This document shows, piece by piece, positions 14,101 through 26,060 of a stretch of 64,000 nt of DNA. The translations under genes and the position numbers were made by a program. The stretch's first letter is position 1. Each line of letters starts with the position of its first letter. The DNA comes from Numida meleagris. Taxonomy: Eukaryota; Chordata; Aves; Galliformes; Numididae. The DNA is taken from positions 36,085,160 through 36,149,159 of the forward strand of contig NC_034412.1 in assembly GCF_002078875.1 (NCBI RefSeq). Direction: 5' to 3'. Under the pieces are notes generated by a model. It worked only from the letters and a program-made list of their open reading frames with translations, searched no databases and was not told where the DNA came from.

Positions 14101-16559
14101 TCTCTCTACCAAGGAACAGAAACAGAGAAAAAGAGAAATGCCACCAGAATGGCCTTTATATTTGTTTAAGAAAATTAAAAAAAACAAACAAATGAAACAA
14201 ATAATCAGAGATGACTGAACTAATGTCATCAATTCCCATTTTAGATAGCTCTCACAGGAAGGTTCATGAGCTAAGACTTCAGCCCAGAGTAATGGTGCAA
14301 TCAGGAAAGCAAAAGACACATCAGTCTAACTGTCCCTGAATACAGAAGTTTGTGTAGATATTAAAACAAAACTGTAAGCACAGAACTGGTCCAGTCCAGT
14401 CACATTCACGTCTTCTTTTAAGCTGTACTGGGCTGAGTACCCAGAAAAATAAAAGCAATTTGTTGTACTGTATTTTAAACAACTGAATTATAGTCTACAA
14501 CACTTTATCTTCCTAAACTGTAAGTATTTCTGCAATATATGAAATAAGGTGCATATGATTTTAAGACATCCATGAATTTTGTGGTATTAAGACCACCATC
14601 ATGCCTTTTCAGCAACTGCTGATGTATCAGTGGCAAAGACTAGTACAAGCTTTTACTTGCCCAGGTTTTAATTAGTTGTACTATTGTCCTTTTTCAGTTT
14701 TATGTTAAATTAAAGGTCCATACAGAAACGTATGAAAATGCTAATCGAGAGAGGCACTTCAAGGAGATCTTGATGACATCAGGGGTATCTGCTCTAATAG
14801 CAACATTATGGAATTTGCAGTATTCGTAAGGTAAGGATATGGCTGAATAATTGCCAGTCCTGTCCGCTTACATAATCTAATTGAAATTTTACATTCTGGC
14901 ATAAACTGAATCCTAAAATAGGCAGCATGGCCTTCTCTTTGGAACTTGCTACACAAATACATCAATTATGACATGAGTCTTCAAGCCAGCCAGCTCAGGC
15001 AATGACAAGTGCTGCAACATTTCAAGTTACTTGTGTTACCTTTAAGGAACGCAGTACTTTTCAAAAGGCAAACATAAACTAAGTAATCAGTTTATCCATT
15101 ATCTACTAATATTTTGTACGTAGCTGATGATTTACAATTTTGTTGCACCATTAATGGAGTCAGCTAAGAAAACATCAATGTAGAATCTAAGTGTTTTGGA
15201 CAGTCACCAAAATCCCACGGCAGCATTACTTTCCAAAATAAAGACTTGACTCGTCACACAACAGTGACATCAGACATGACTTAACCTAGGAGAAACCACA
15301 GCTTCTCACTGCTTAACACAGACAGTCCCAAATGCAATATGCCTATTCTCTCTCCTTCTGCCTTTGTATATTAAAGTTCTTCTTTGCAAGTAACTAGGGG
15401 AACATAAAAAGAATGGTAGAAGTGGGGCACAAGTGATGACACACAACGTCAGAAGATGAAGAGATGTGCTTTCCACAGTAATGCACTTCCTGAACACAGA
15501 GAAGTTGGGGAGAAAGGCTGGGAATGAAGTATGCCTTACAATTACTGTTTCCACACAGAACTCCTTCGAGATCAATAGTGTAAGAATCACATTCATTTTG
15601 ATGGGTTCCATTTATTTTCGAATGTTATGAAAAGAAACTGCTGCACATAACATAGGCACAGTAACAGCTTCACTTGAGTACAGCAGGCATGGTAATTTGG
15701 ATCACAGTGAAAGCTATTTTTTATTTAAAAAGAAAACAAGCCTTAGAAGTGGGTGGAAGGGCATCAGAATTTAAAGAGATGTGCTGTATAAAGTCTATCG
15801 CTGAAACTTTTAAAATAGGAAAAGCAAATACTGTGCAAATTAAGACATGAATGTGGTTACAAAGAATTTGTGGACTGAGGGAACAAAACGTTCTGGCAAA
15901 GCACTGAAACAGCAAAGGGCAACTTAAAGCATACAGGCAATCCTACTGAAATAAGAGGGGGGGAGCTTTAAACATAATGATATGCCCATGCTTGAATATT
16001 CTTCTAGTATAAGGTTTTACATTAAAAATAATCAGCTAATTCTCTTTACAAGCAAGCAGTAACCCCTTCAAAGTTGAACAGAATTTCAGAGAACCCTTTT
16101 AAATTGCTTGTGAATGTAAAAGCATCTCCTACCTTAAAGTAGGACCCAAAGAATGTAATCTGGTAAAGATTTCTATGTTTGTTTTTATTTTTAGATCAGC
16201 AATCTGTGATTTTTGTTATGCTTTATTTCATGTAACATGCATCTTAAAACTTTTGTGACAAGTAACGGCATAAAATAAAAAATAAAAATAGAAAAATACA
16301 GCTGAAAGATCTCAGATCACTTATACTGGCATTTCTCTACCTCTCTGAATCTGAAGACCCCCTAAGCCTTTCTAAATGAAAACTCAGAAGCTATTTTGAG
16401 CACTATCACCACAGTTCTTTTACGGCCATCTCAAAATCAGATCCAACTTTGAACATCTGTATATTTTTCCCCCCTTTGCTTCTCTGCAGCTCACTACTTG
16501 TTCAGCTTGAATTTCTTGTAACTGTTTCTCACTTCGTATAATTCACTACTGCCTAATAC

Positions 16560-17210
16560 CTGACCAACCATATCTAATTGGAAGTTATCTAACCATCTTT
16601 TAAAAAAACTTCCAGTGATGGAGATGCTGCAATCTCTCCAGTCAGTTGGACGTTTAACCACCTCAAGTTCTGAAAGGTTTTCCTAATGACAATGTAAAAC
16701 CTACTGTAATATAAACCTGTTATTTTTTGTCCCAGTCATCATGAATCACCAACAGATTATTCCTCTTTCCCCCCTTCAACAAACTTTGTAATGCAGTAAA
16801 GGCTTACTAATGACTCTCCTTAGTTTTCTTGACGGGCTCCACAGCCTCACTCTCTTTCACCCATCCTCCCTAGACATGTTTTCCAAACCGCCAGTCAGTT
16901 CTGCTGCTCTCCTCTGAAGTCCTTCTAATCGTCCATGCTCTTTAGCAAGACTAAAAAGAGCAGCCCTTTCTTTGGGGCTCTTTTACTCCTTATACGTCCC
17001 GGTCAAACGACCAACATTTGAGCAACAGCGTGGTGTTATTAACTCCTGTTTCTTTCCTACAAGACTGTTCACTAGCTAGTCATTCTTGATGGAGTACTCT
17101 TGCAATTGTCTGTTGAATAGCTTCCCATTTCTTCTGGACCTCTTCCGTCTGTGACCCTTGTCTTTTGACTGCAACCTACTCTCTACAAACTGTATTCCAG
17201 TCATCTGATA
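16560..17210 (-). mobile_element. Ancient LINE (CR1/L3-like) remnant, reverse
   Basis: The order of eroded landmarks follows a reversed old CR1/L3-type 3' half: a 'catctttt...cttccagtgatggagatgctgcaatctct' block, 'ttttcctaatgac', then 'gctgctctcctctgaagtccttctaatcg'. No coding capacity remains. Boundaries are approximate. Confidence 0.5.
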
Positions 17211-18133
17211 CCAGCTTCACAGACTGTAAAAGTACTGCATTGCACAATTAGAAATAATATTAAGAGTCATGATTATATACACACCTACAAAGATTCAATT
17301 TTAAAATTAGGAATAGTTAATAAGCACCAATTTTGTACCATCTTCCATCTCAGACATACCAGTTAAATTTCTGCTCTGAGATAGCACCGGAAAACACAAC
17401 TCTGGCTCTGAAGGGAGGGCAAGCACGCATCCAGGACAGACACTTGGAAAAGGGGCTTAAATTGCCCAGAAATGAAACCCAACCAGCTCCCTATGGTTTT
17501 CCACGGAACTAGAGATGTACATACTCAAACTAACCAAGAAGAGGAGGGGCAATAACCATTGGCAAGGAAAAATAAATGTTCATTTAAACCATCAATATTC
17601 AATAAGAATAAATGCCAAATTCTAAAAACCTAGATATCTTTCTACTGCTTCCTTTTTAGCCACAAGGCCTGTCAGAGAAGAAAATTAGATTGTTTTGACA
17701 TAATATGGTCTCGACAAATCTGTGTTGGCTGTTAGAATTGGCATATACAATTTGTGATGTCAAAAGATTTATATCGACGAAAAGGTAAGGCCAATAATTG
17801 AAGTTCTGATGGGCCTAAGAAGAGAGTGTCATAATAAAGAAATCACTCAAAGGAACTTGGTTCAGCACAGCAAGCAGTTAAAAAAATGCAGCTATTACTT
17901 AGCCAACTTGCTAAAAGAGAATTACTTTTACTTCAAATTTATGGACACTCTATGGAGGAAAGCATGAGCTAAATGTATAAAACAATATAAATCTCAGGAG
18001 AAAAGAAATTCTTTTCCTTTTAACATTGCTCTACTTGTGTAGTAAACTTGGTGACTGGCAGTACATTTTCAGCCAAATATGCACACATACAAAATTACAG
18101 ATACATCTCACTCCCCCAGTGACTTTATAACAT

Positions 18134-18146
18134 GTTGCTAGGTAAC
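18134..18146. promoter_or_regulatory. X-box-like palindrome (possible RFX site)
   Basis: GTTGCTAGGTAAC is an inverted-repeat match to the RFX-factor X-box (GTTGC-half-sites). It is a single intronic site; function is inferred only from the motif. Confidence 0.3.
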
Positions 18147-18615
18147 AGTGCATACAAGTCAGGTTTCAAGACCTTTAGTAAGTCACCATAAAATAGCGGC
18201 ACAGGTCTTTTGCATGAATAATGTACATTTATATCCTTTTTCTAATGCCAATAGATCAGACACTGAAAACATGAATGTCTGCCAAACTGAAAACAATTCC
18301 CCATCAACTGCTACACGAAAAACAGCACATCAAAATGTTGTATGTTTTTTCAGCATTCAGGCTTTCCCCTCCTCTCTCCTGCTTTCTGCTCTCACTCTTG
18401 CTACATGCAGCCTTGATGTGCACTACCATCCACAGATCAGGGCAGGTGACGCGGAGTCACTCAGTGTAAAACAATACAAATTTAATAGACATCAGAAGGA
18501 CAACATAGGGGACAACTGTCAAACACCAGAAATGGATTTCATAGGGTCCAAATTTGAAACTCAACTAAAAAAAACATACAGGCTCATCCTTGCTCTTTTT
18601 TTATCATAATAATAT

Positions 18616-18664
18616 ACCAACACTTTTCTTTCTTTCTTTCCTTTTTTCCTTTTTTTTTTTTTTT
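18616..18664. repeat. Pyrimidine tract (CTTT repeat to poly-T)
   Basis: Several cttt units grade into a run of T ending at about 18664. It is a simple low-complexity tract. Confidence 0.85.
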
Positions 18665-19914
18665 AAAGGAAAGGTTTATGTGGCTTCTTCCAAACCACTC
18701 AAGACACTATTTGCACTAACCCACTGTACTTCCTACTTGTCCTCAGTCCTTTCTTTTTTCTTTCTGTGCCTGGCTGCATGAAGCCTCAAGCTTGATTTCT
18801 GCTGTTTCTCCACTCTATTCTATTCCCCTCAGCATTATTATCCCAGAGATCTGGGCAGATGAGGATAACAAACCTTTCTACCACAACAAAATGCTGCTGT
18901 TTCACCTTGACAGGGGAATGAGAATAGAGCTAATTTCCTAATGCATCTGACAAAAATTTTTACTAGAATGCAACTTAGATTCAATTTAAAGGAAAAAGGT
19001 GACCACTTATTCCTACTGAAAAGGGTATTTTCTATCTCCAAGTCTAGAACTTGCAGCATGGACTGACATCTCCTTGTCAAACAGAAGTTTCTTCAGTGAC
19101 ATTTTTCCTGATTTCTCTTTAAAAATTAAAGGCCAATTAAAATAAAACATTTAATATGTAGACCAACTCCATCAACAACAGGATGTCTATAATTCTGAAT
19201 TCAGTCAAATCAATAAGAAAGCACATAAAGTATAATAGATTTTTCCTAAACACATTCTCCTCTTCAGACTCTCAAATACAAATATCATTCTCATAGCAAT
19301 AAACTGACAGTGGAAAAAACACAACCAAAGAAAAAGAACTGTTCCGCATTTGACATGGATTTCAATTAGAATAGCAAAAAAAAAAATTAAAAACTGATCA
19401 CGAATCTCTAGGACTACCTTTTTTATGTTAATAATCAAAAAATTCAGTAACATTCATACTTCACAAGCAGTGACTATTTTGATATCTTATGCTACTCTGA
19501 AAGAAAGGTCACCATTCACAGACTGTTCCTATTTAACAGATGGGTAAGGCAGAGAAGAAGTTAAGAGCTGAATTTTCTAACACGCTGGGTGCTTGTGGCC
19601 CTCAGTGATTTTAAACCAGAACTACGAGTAGTTAGCATACCTGAAAAACACACCAAATGAGATTTGCTGAGATAACTGTCAGTGAACATCAAAGCCTGGA
19701 AAAGAAGTTCTCATTCCCAGTTCCAGGTTTCAATAAACAGAAAATCCCTCTCTTTTTCTCTTCTCCCACTTCTTCCCCTCTTCCCTCCATCATGCACTTC
19801 TCTTCTTATCCAAAGAAACAAGAAATTACAAGTTAAGTTGCAACGCTTTGCTCCCTGAAATTCAATGACTTAGCAAACCCAAGGGAAAGGGTCTCTTAGC
19901 CCACAGAAGGAGCA

Positions 19915-19929
19915 GCTGCTGCTGCTGCT
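19915..19929 (-). repeat. (AGC)5 tract at the exon 4 splice donor
   Basis: On the gene strand five AGC units begin eight bases into intron 4. The tract is flanked by GAGCAG and CTGCTC, so the transcript could fold into a short hairpin next to the donor. It may vary in length between individuals. Confidence 0.85.
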
Positions 19930-19936
19930 CAATTAC

Positions 19937-20417
19937 CTGACAGCTTCATAAGAAAATCTGATGCCATCTTGACAGAGATGTCTTGGCTGAATAGTGCTGA
20001 TGCTGTACTGGCCACAAAGTCAGAGTCTTTCAGCTTTGTGTTGTTGGGGGCTCTGTCAACAGTGCTAAGAGCAAAAGGTGCAGCTGAGATGCCATTGTCA
20101 TCTTTGGGCTCTTCTTTCACTAGTAAAGGTGGAATACCTCCACTAGCCTGCCCAGCCACATCAGATGTTTTAGATACAGATGCTGATCCCATAAGGTCAG
20201 GTCCAACTCCTTCCCTCTGTGGTCCCGGGCAGGAGTCACTATTTAGCTGTGGTGACCCCTTCACCTCAGTTTCTGGTATTTCCTCCTTCACTTTGGATTC
20301 TGTCCTGAGGAAATGCTGATGGCAACGCATATGGAGTTTCAGGCTGAAGTGGCGGGAGGAGGTAAAAGGGCATAGCTGGCATTGAAAGGTCTCACCCCTG
20401 TCTTGGTGCTGATGAAC
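19937..20417 (-). CDS. ZNF827: ZNF827 exon 4: end of finger 2, finger 3, SUMO-type sites, QDISVK module A
   Basis: This 481-bp exon runs from a GAACCAG acceptor (AG at 20419-20418) to a TCAG|GTAATT donor (GT at 19936-19935), entering in phase 0 and leaving in phase 1 after 160 codons. It opens VHQHQDRGETFQCQLCPF: the first His completes finger 2 and the Cys pair begins finger 3 (C-x2-C-x12-H-x3-H, ending in HMRCHQH). A low-complexity linker follows with two matches to the SUMO consensus psi-K-x-E, KVKEEIP and LVKEEPKDD (the latter at 20097-20120), both next to acidic residues. The exon ends in SQDISVKMASDFLMKLS (19938-19988), which recurs almost unchanged at the end of exon 5. From family knowledge, the region links the N-terminal finger cluster to the C-terminal fingers. 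A partner for the repeated module is not known to me. Confidence 0.95.
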
Positions 20418-21181
20418 CTGGTTCAAGAGGTGAAAGATAAAAGCATGTGTTAAGCAGAGTAGTTTACTAGCATTATAGAAATCTCAGCTCCATACTCCTC
20501 ACTGTTTTAAAACAAGAATATTTAGCTAATGAGCGAACTCTGCATTCTGAGCACTTGGAAAGAGGTCAGATACTAAGAACAGTAGGATTCTTTTGCAAGT
20601 AAGAAACACCTGTTTTTGTATCATGGAAATGATGAAGCCTGCTTTGGGTGAAACAGATCCCGATGACTTGTCAGTATTTAACTTTCAAAATATAACTAGC
20701 AACTTCCTTGATTAAAAACAAAACTAAACAAAGAAACTCCAGAAGAACCTATTTATTACATGTACTGCTAAGCATGGTCATTCTGTGTAACTTATAAATA
20801 AAAACTGTTCAGAGTAACCCAGCAAACCATCCATCTGCACAGCAACATCCACTATCAATTTATGTATCGTTCGGGTAAAAAAAAAAACAACACTTGGCAA
20901 TACCTAGGCACCACTGAACTAACTGCAAATTAATTCTACTAGAAAATAAACTGCTCTGTTATGATAAAATACAAACAGGAGAGATGGTGTTTGTCAGTTA
21001 ACTCTATCAATCCATTAAACCAGATAATCCCACCGTCCTCATATTCTGACTGCAGGCTCTGCCTCATGTAGTCACGTAAGAGCACGCGGTCTCTACAATG
21101 CCCAGAATCCTCAGGCCTCATCTCGATACCTTGTTAAACAGAACTTTATCCGTCTATCTGCAATGGTTTATGTATTATCTA

Positions 21182-21742
21182 TGAGGGCTGCTCCAAAAGT
21201 AATGCCTCCTATTACTATTAATTACATTGTCCCATGACATCAGAGGCAGATATTGGTCGTATGGTAGTAGAGGCTGAAGCTCCCTGACAATACTTCGTTA
21301 CATTTTTTTGCTGTGTGACAGATGGCAGCAGAGGGGCAGCTTGACAAAAAGGCATCCAGCATGGAATGCTGGAAATATGATGCAAAGGTGTCACTAAATT
21401 CCTCCATACAGCGAAAATGGCACCCATTGACATTCAGTGATGCTTGGTGAATGTTTATGGAGACCAAACAGTGGATGCGAGCACACTAGGGTGGCGAGTG
21501 GTGCATTTCAGTTGTGGCGACACTGACAGTGGATCGTCGTTATTGGTGCAGATCTTTACAAGTGTGGCATGCAGGCTCTTGTTCGTTGCAGGTGAAAATG
21601 CATAGCTAATCATGGTGACTACATTAAAAATAGCCTTTTGTAGCTGAGAATTTGCTGTATCAAGTAGCGTTGTTGTGTTCTTTCTATCTGTTGTAGTTTT
21701 CAAGGAAATAAATAGCAGGCACTACTTTTGGAGCATCCCTCA
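21182..21742 (+). mobile_element. Galluhop-like mariner element, copy 1
   Basis: The 561-bp element has terminal inverted repeats TGAGGGcTGCTCCAAAAGTA at the left and the reverse complement of TGAGGGaTGCTCCAAAAGTA at the right, flanked on both sides by TA (21180-21181 and 21743-21744), the mariner target duplication. The inside carries an eroded N-terminal mariner transposase segment (the 'mahatgtttatggagaccaaac-gtggatg' block encodes a relative of VYxDQTVDVSTVRQW). It lacks a catalytic domain, so it is non-autonomous. Confidence 0.85.
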
Positions 21743-22002
21743 TATTTAAACAGATACACTCATTAATATGAACTACGTATAAACAATTGTACAGTACACG
21801 ATTTCTGATTAGCACAGTACTAATGAAAGGAATAACTGAGCTCAGCGTAACAGCGATTGATGCATGGAAAAGTTTTCTCCATAGCTTCAGAAATAAATTT
21901 TAAACCTTCACAGCAGTGCTCAAGGCTACTCCCTCTAGGAAGACCGGCAAATACAGGTATTTGTCCCTTACCAACAGATGACACGTTATCAGGACAAATT
22001 GG

Positions 22003-22036
22003 CACCAGACTGAGTTCCACACCAGACTGAGCTCCA
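22003..22036. repeat. 17-bp tandem duplication
   Basis: Two adjacent 17-bp units (caccagactgagYtcca) differ at one position (t in the first, c in the second). It is a small local duplication with no coding context. Confidence 0.9.
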
Positions 22037-23455
22037 TTCACTTTCACCCGTGACTTGAGATGGCTGGAAACATTTCAATGAGACAGAAGTTTTGCTGGAA
22101 AATGGCTATTTGCTGAATGCAAAATATTTCACCTGAAACACGGAAGGCTTCAATGAACCCTTAGCAAATCAGACATCATTCCCTACCTTGCTGGGTGGCA
22201 CTCTATTCTAAACTCTCCGGGCTTGGCTCAAGGCAGACATGCCAGAGAATCAAAGCTTGCTGCTGAAGTCTAGGAGTCTACAAGCCCTAAGAACTTGAGC
22301 TCCAATCAAAACTCAGCTTTCTGAGGGAGCCTGGAAGGCCTAGCTCTAGTTAAGGCTTTCAGTGTTTTCTAGTTTCCCACAGTGCTGAGACCAATATCCT
22401 GAGAGTCCTGGTGCAGGCTGTGGGCGTAGCTGTAGTATTTTCCAAATACAACTTTGTCAAAATTCTGATTGGAAGAAGTTTCCCACAGTAAAAGATTTTG
22501 CCAGATTAATTCTTTATATAGTAAGAGGAATTCAGTCACAAGATGACATCTAGCATTCCTAGCTCTACACACAGCGGACTTGAACACAGGTCTCCAAAAA
22601 TGTGAAGTTGGGAGACCTTCTTTTAGTCTTCTTGGCATTCAGTGAAAGCATATTTCACTAGTGCTCTGTAAATTTGCATTCAGTGGTCCCTCAAGGGCTC
22701 TGGAGATTAGGTGTTAAACAAACAGCTAGAGAGAATTTCTTTTGGTCTGTCTCTTTATAGAATGACATTCTCACTATTGTCTGTAAATGTCATGCTTACA
22801 CAAAGTAATTCTGGAATCTTGAAATTGCACCTGACAACAAAAAAATTAAAACTGTCTTAGGTCAGCATTAGCTTTTACAGCAATAAACTTGCAGAACAAC
22901 AGCAGCACAATAATTTCTAAACATTAATAAATTACAATGGAAATGCCAACCAGATTGACCGTCCACACTACTGGAAACTGGATGGTCTGTAAGCACAGCA
23001 GTATTTAAGCAATTTCCTTCACGAAGAGCACCAAGATGTACTAATGGTAGGAAGCACTCTCACCATGGCAACTTTCTCTCTTACACCCACCGAGATCTTG
23101 TGTGCCAGAGTTTGTCTCCAGGATCTCCACCAATCAACATTTCCCTGCCTACATAGTTAACCACCTCTTTTGGAGGCCCTGTATCAGAACCATCAATATG
23201 ATGCCATCATGAGGCTGTCACTGCTGCAGCTGGTGGAAAAGTCTGTGTGGGAGCCACCTTCTCTTCCCAGGTGCCTGGCATGACACCTTGCAATATCTCT
23301 TGAGAATCAATGAGCATGGGGAGACTTATTCATCTGAACTGGATTTCTCTCCTGTCCAAAGACAATAGCAGCGTCACCGACAAACTTCTCCTGTAGTGAA
23401 GTATTTTATAGCTTGTAGCCAAGGAATGACAGAATTCAAAACCAAAGATTTTTGA

Positions 23456-23925
23456 GCTTTTGGAGCAGGTCCAGAGGAGGGCCACGAAGATGATCAGAGG
23501 CCTGGAGCACCTCCCTTATGAGGACAGGCTGAGACAGCTGGGGCCCTTCAGCTTGGAGAAGAGAAGGCTCCGGGGGGACCTTATAGTAACCTTCCAGTAC
23601 CTGAAGGGGGCCTATAGGAAAGATGGGGAGGAACTTTTTATAAGGGCAGGCAGCAACAGGACAAGGGGAAATGGTTTTAAACTGGAAAAGGGTAAATTTA
23701 GACTAGATATTAGGAAGCAATTCTTTGCTGTGAGGGGGGTGAGACGCTGCAACAGGTTGCCCAGCAAGGTTGTGGATGTCCAATCCCTAGAAGCATTCAA
23801 GGCCAGGCTGGATAGGGCTGTGAGCAACCTGGTCTAGAGAGAGGTGTCCCTGCCTACAGCAGGGTGGTTGGAACTAGATGATCTTAAAGGTCCCTTACAA
23901 CTCAAACCATTCTATGATTTAGAAT
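23456..23925 (+). mobile_element. CR1 LINE 3' end, relatively intact
   Basis: This 5'-truncated CR1 still has a 125-codon open frame (23460-23837) matching the C-terminal end of CR1 ORF2: VQRRATKMIRGLEHLPYEDR, then LGPFSLEKRRLRGDL, then CNRLPSKVVD. It continues into the CR1 3' untranslated part (ggttggaactagatgatctt) and ends near 'ccattctatgatt'. It is among the least eroded repeats in the window. The frame is a fragment of a retrotransposon protein, not a host gene. Confidence 0.93.
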
Positions 23926-24879
23926 GTTGAAGAGTTTTAGACCTTAAAAGCGAACAAACAAAAAGACAAAACATATGAAACAATAAAAGTCACAGTATTT
24001 AACCCTCAATGTCCTGGGTACACACTCATTATAGAATTTTTTTTTTTTTAATTTCAATATGAAATAATATTTATTTTAAAATAAGAACATTATTAGAAAT
24101 AGAAACTAAGAAGTAAGTTCCTTTGAAGAAAATCTACCCTTTATTTTCTCATTCAAAAGCAGCTAAAAGAGCCAAGAATTGCCATCCTGTGCTAGGATAA
24201 GAGTCAAGGCAGCAACCACTTGTTGCAGAATAAGTACGAAACCGTGTAGAGCTAGCTACACAGAAAGACAATCACTGGAGAGATCCAGGCCACACAGCCC
24301 AACAGGCTGCCTTCTCCCTCCAGCAAATGGCTCTTATACTACGCTAATGTTACCCAAGCCACCAGATATCCTTTTTAGCCTCAACTAGGCTACTGCTAGT
24401 GGTGGCAGCGCTACTGCAATGGGAGATGGATAACTTCTGACATGGATAATCACTGCATCCTGAGCCAACTCCTGCCCCATGATGACAGCAAGAACTACAG
24501 GCAAGAGGACATGAGGGCAGCTGAAAAGTTTTCATCTGAGTCCCAATGTCAAAACATTGATGGACTTCTACCTTCTGAGTTTACTTCATTTAACTGCGTA
24601 ATTAACTTACACACTTAACTGTGTAATATTCTCCTTGACTGTGCAAAGTATATCTTTATTATAACCTTGCAGTCTTCCTAGTCTCAAACGATATTTTGTG
24701 TTTCTACAGCTTTTATTGTGTGTACTTGATGTAAGGCCTACACAGTTCTTACAAACTTTAGACGTAGTTTGGAAATTTGGGTACAAGTTGGTTAAAGAAA
24801 ATCTTGTTTGTTTCTTTAATTTCTCTTGCTGCCTTTTCAGTCTCACATGTTAAGAATGATAAAAAAGAGCCACCTCTAT

Positions 24880-26060
24880 TTCTCTTCCCTACCACATGCA
24901 TTATTTTGACCACATCTTCTTTTTAGACCGGCTAGTCCCATTCTTTTCAGTTTCTTTCTTCAAAGGGAGAAGAAAGTTCTTGCCATCCCACTAATCATTT
25001 CACTGCCATCTTTTAAAATCCTTTCTAACACTAATATATCTTTTTGATACACTATGTGCATCAGAAATGAGTATCAAAAGTGGCAGCACACCATACATTT
25101 ATAATTGCATTGTAATATTTTCAGTGTCATTTCTGTTCTATTCTACGCATATTTGAATATCTAACATACTTTTTAAACAATTGCTGCATATGCCAAGAAA
25201 AGGCTTTCACTGAGCAGTCTGCAATGATATCCAGCTATTTTTTCTGAGTAGTTACAGTTCACTATATTAAAGACAGTCAAGTGCATGATTAGTTTAAGAC
25301 TGCTGTTTCCAAGGTGCACTACCTTGTATTTGTCAACAATAACTTCATTTGCCCTTGCATTTGTCTGCCAGCTAGTTCTTTTCATTCCCTTTCAAGTTTT
25401 GCCTTTTCTAATCTTGATTCACGTATATAAGGTTCTATCATTTACAATTCTCTTACTCCACAGCCATCATTTTGTACAGATTGCATTTGTTAAAATATGC
25501 ACAATTCCACTTTTAGTAATGGAACACCCCTCTGTTAGCCTTTTTTCATGCTTTACATTGCTAGTTTCTTCCTACCCTTTGTTTTACCATCTCTTGGTAA
25601 GTTTCTAATTTGCCACAATACATCGCATTGCTTAATTTATTTGGCAGCGTCTCAGTGAGAAGCTTTGCCAAAGGCTTTTGTAAAGGCCAAATAAATCTCA
25701 GCTGATTCTCAAGTCCATGATTTTCTTGACACGCTGAAAACATCTTAGTGGAAGAGTACATGATTTTCTTTTACAGAAGCCACGTGTCCTTATCATATCA
25801 CATCATTCATATCATTGTATATTTTGTTACATTTTTTGTCAACATACTAATATTTCTGGTATCATAAGCAGTTCGTTAAATCAACTTTTCATCCTTAAAA
25901 GCAACATCTTGGCCAATTTACCAGCCAGTTAAAGTGATGTGATCCCACCTGAAAAACAGGTAGTAGGGGTGAGGGACACAGCAACACAGGCTACTCCTGA
26001 GATTTTTTAGCACCCATCAGGTAGATCTTTCTCTTGTCTCCTTCCTTAAATTTGGGGTAA
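24880..26060 (-). mobile_element. Ancient LINE (CR1-like) remnant, reverse
   Basis: Landmarks of an old reversed CR1-type ORF2 appear in order: 'ccaaggtgcactaccttgtatttgtc', 'gctttgccaaaggcttttgtaaaggccaaataaat', 'ttttacagaagccacgtgtcc', and a 'tttggggtaatgctac' block. The second corresponds to the reverse complement of the SKAFD region of reverse transcriptase. No frame is intact. Ends are approximate. Confidence 0.65.

Larger units (their letters stand above)
8149..19936 (-). other. ZNF827 intron 4
   Basis: This 11.8-kb intron lies between exons 4 and 5. It contains a probable ancient reverse-oriented LINE remnant (about 16560-17210), pyrimidine-rich stretches (about 9180-9320, 9585-9690, 18616-18664 and 19738-19805), an X-box-like palindrome at 18134-18146 and an (AGC)5 tract just inside the splice donor of exon 4. 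About 9700-16550 is AT-rich unique sequence; the open frames in it lack family features and splice context. Confidence 0.85.

Noticed and set aside
13927..14319. 130-codon minus frame with hydrophobic stretches
   Set aside because: Hydrophobic runs come from T-rich DNA on that strand; no signal peptide context, no homologue recognised.
18148..18609. 153-codon plus frame in intron 4
   Set aside because: No recognisable domain, AT-rich composition with low-complexity residues, no splice or promoter context; it is within the range expected by chance in 64 kb read in six frames.
23460..23837. 125-codon plus frame as a host gene
   Set aside because: It is the C-terminal end of CR1 ORF2 and is followed by the CR1 3' tail.
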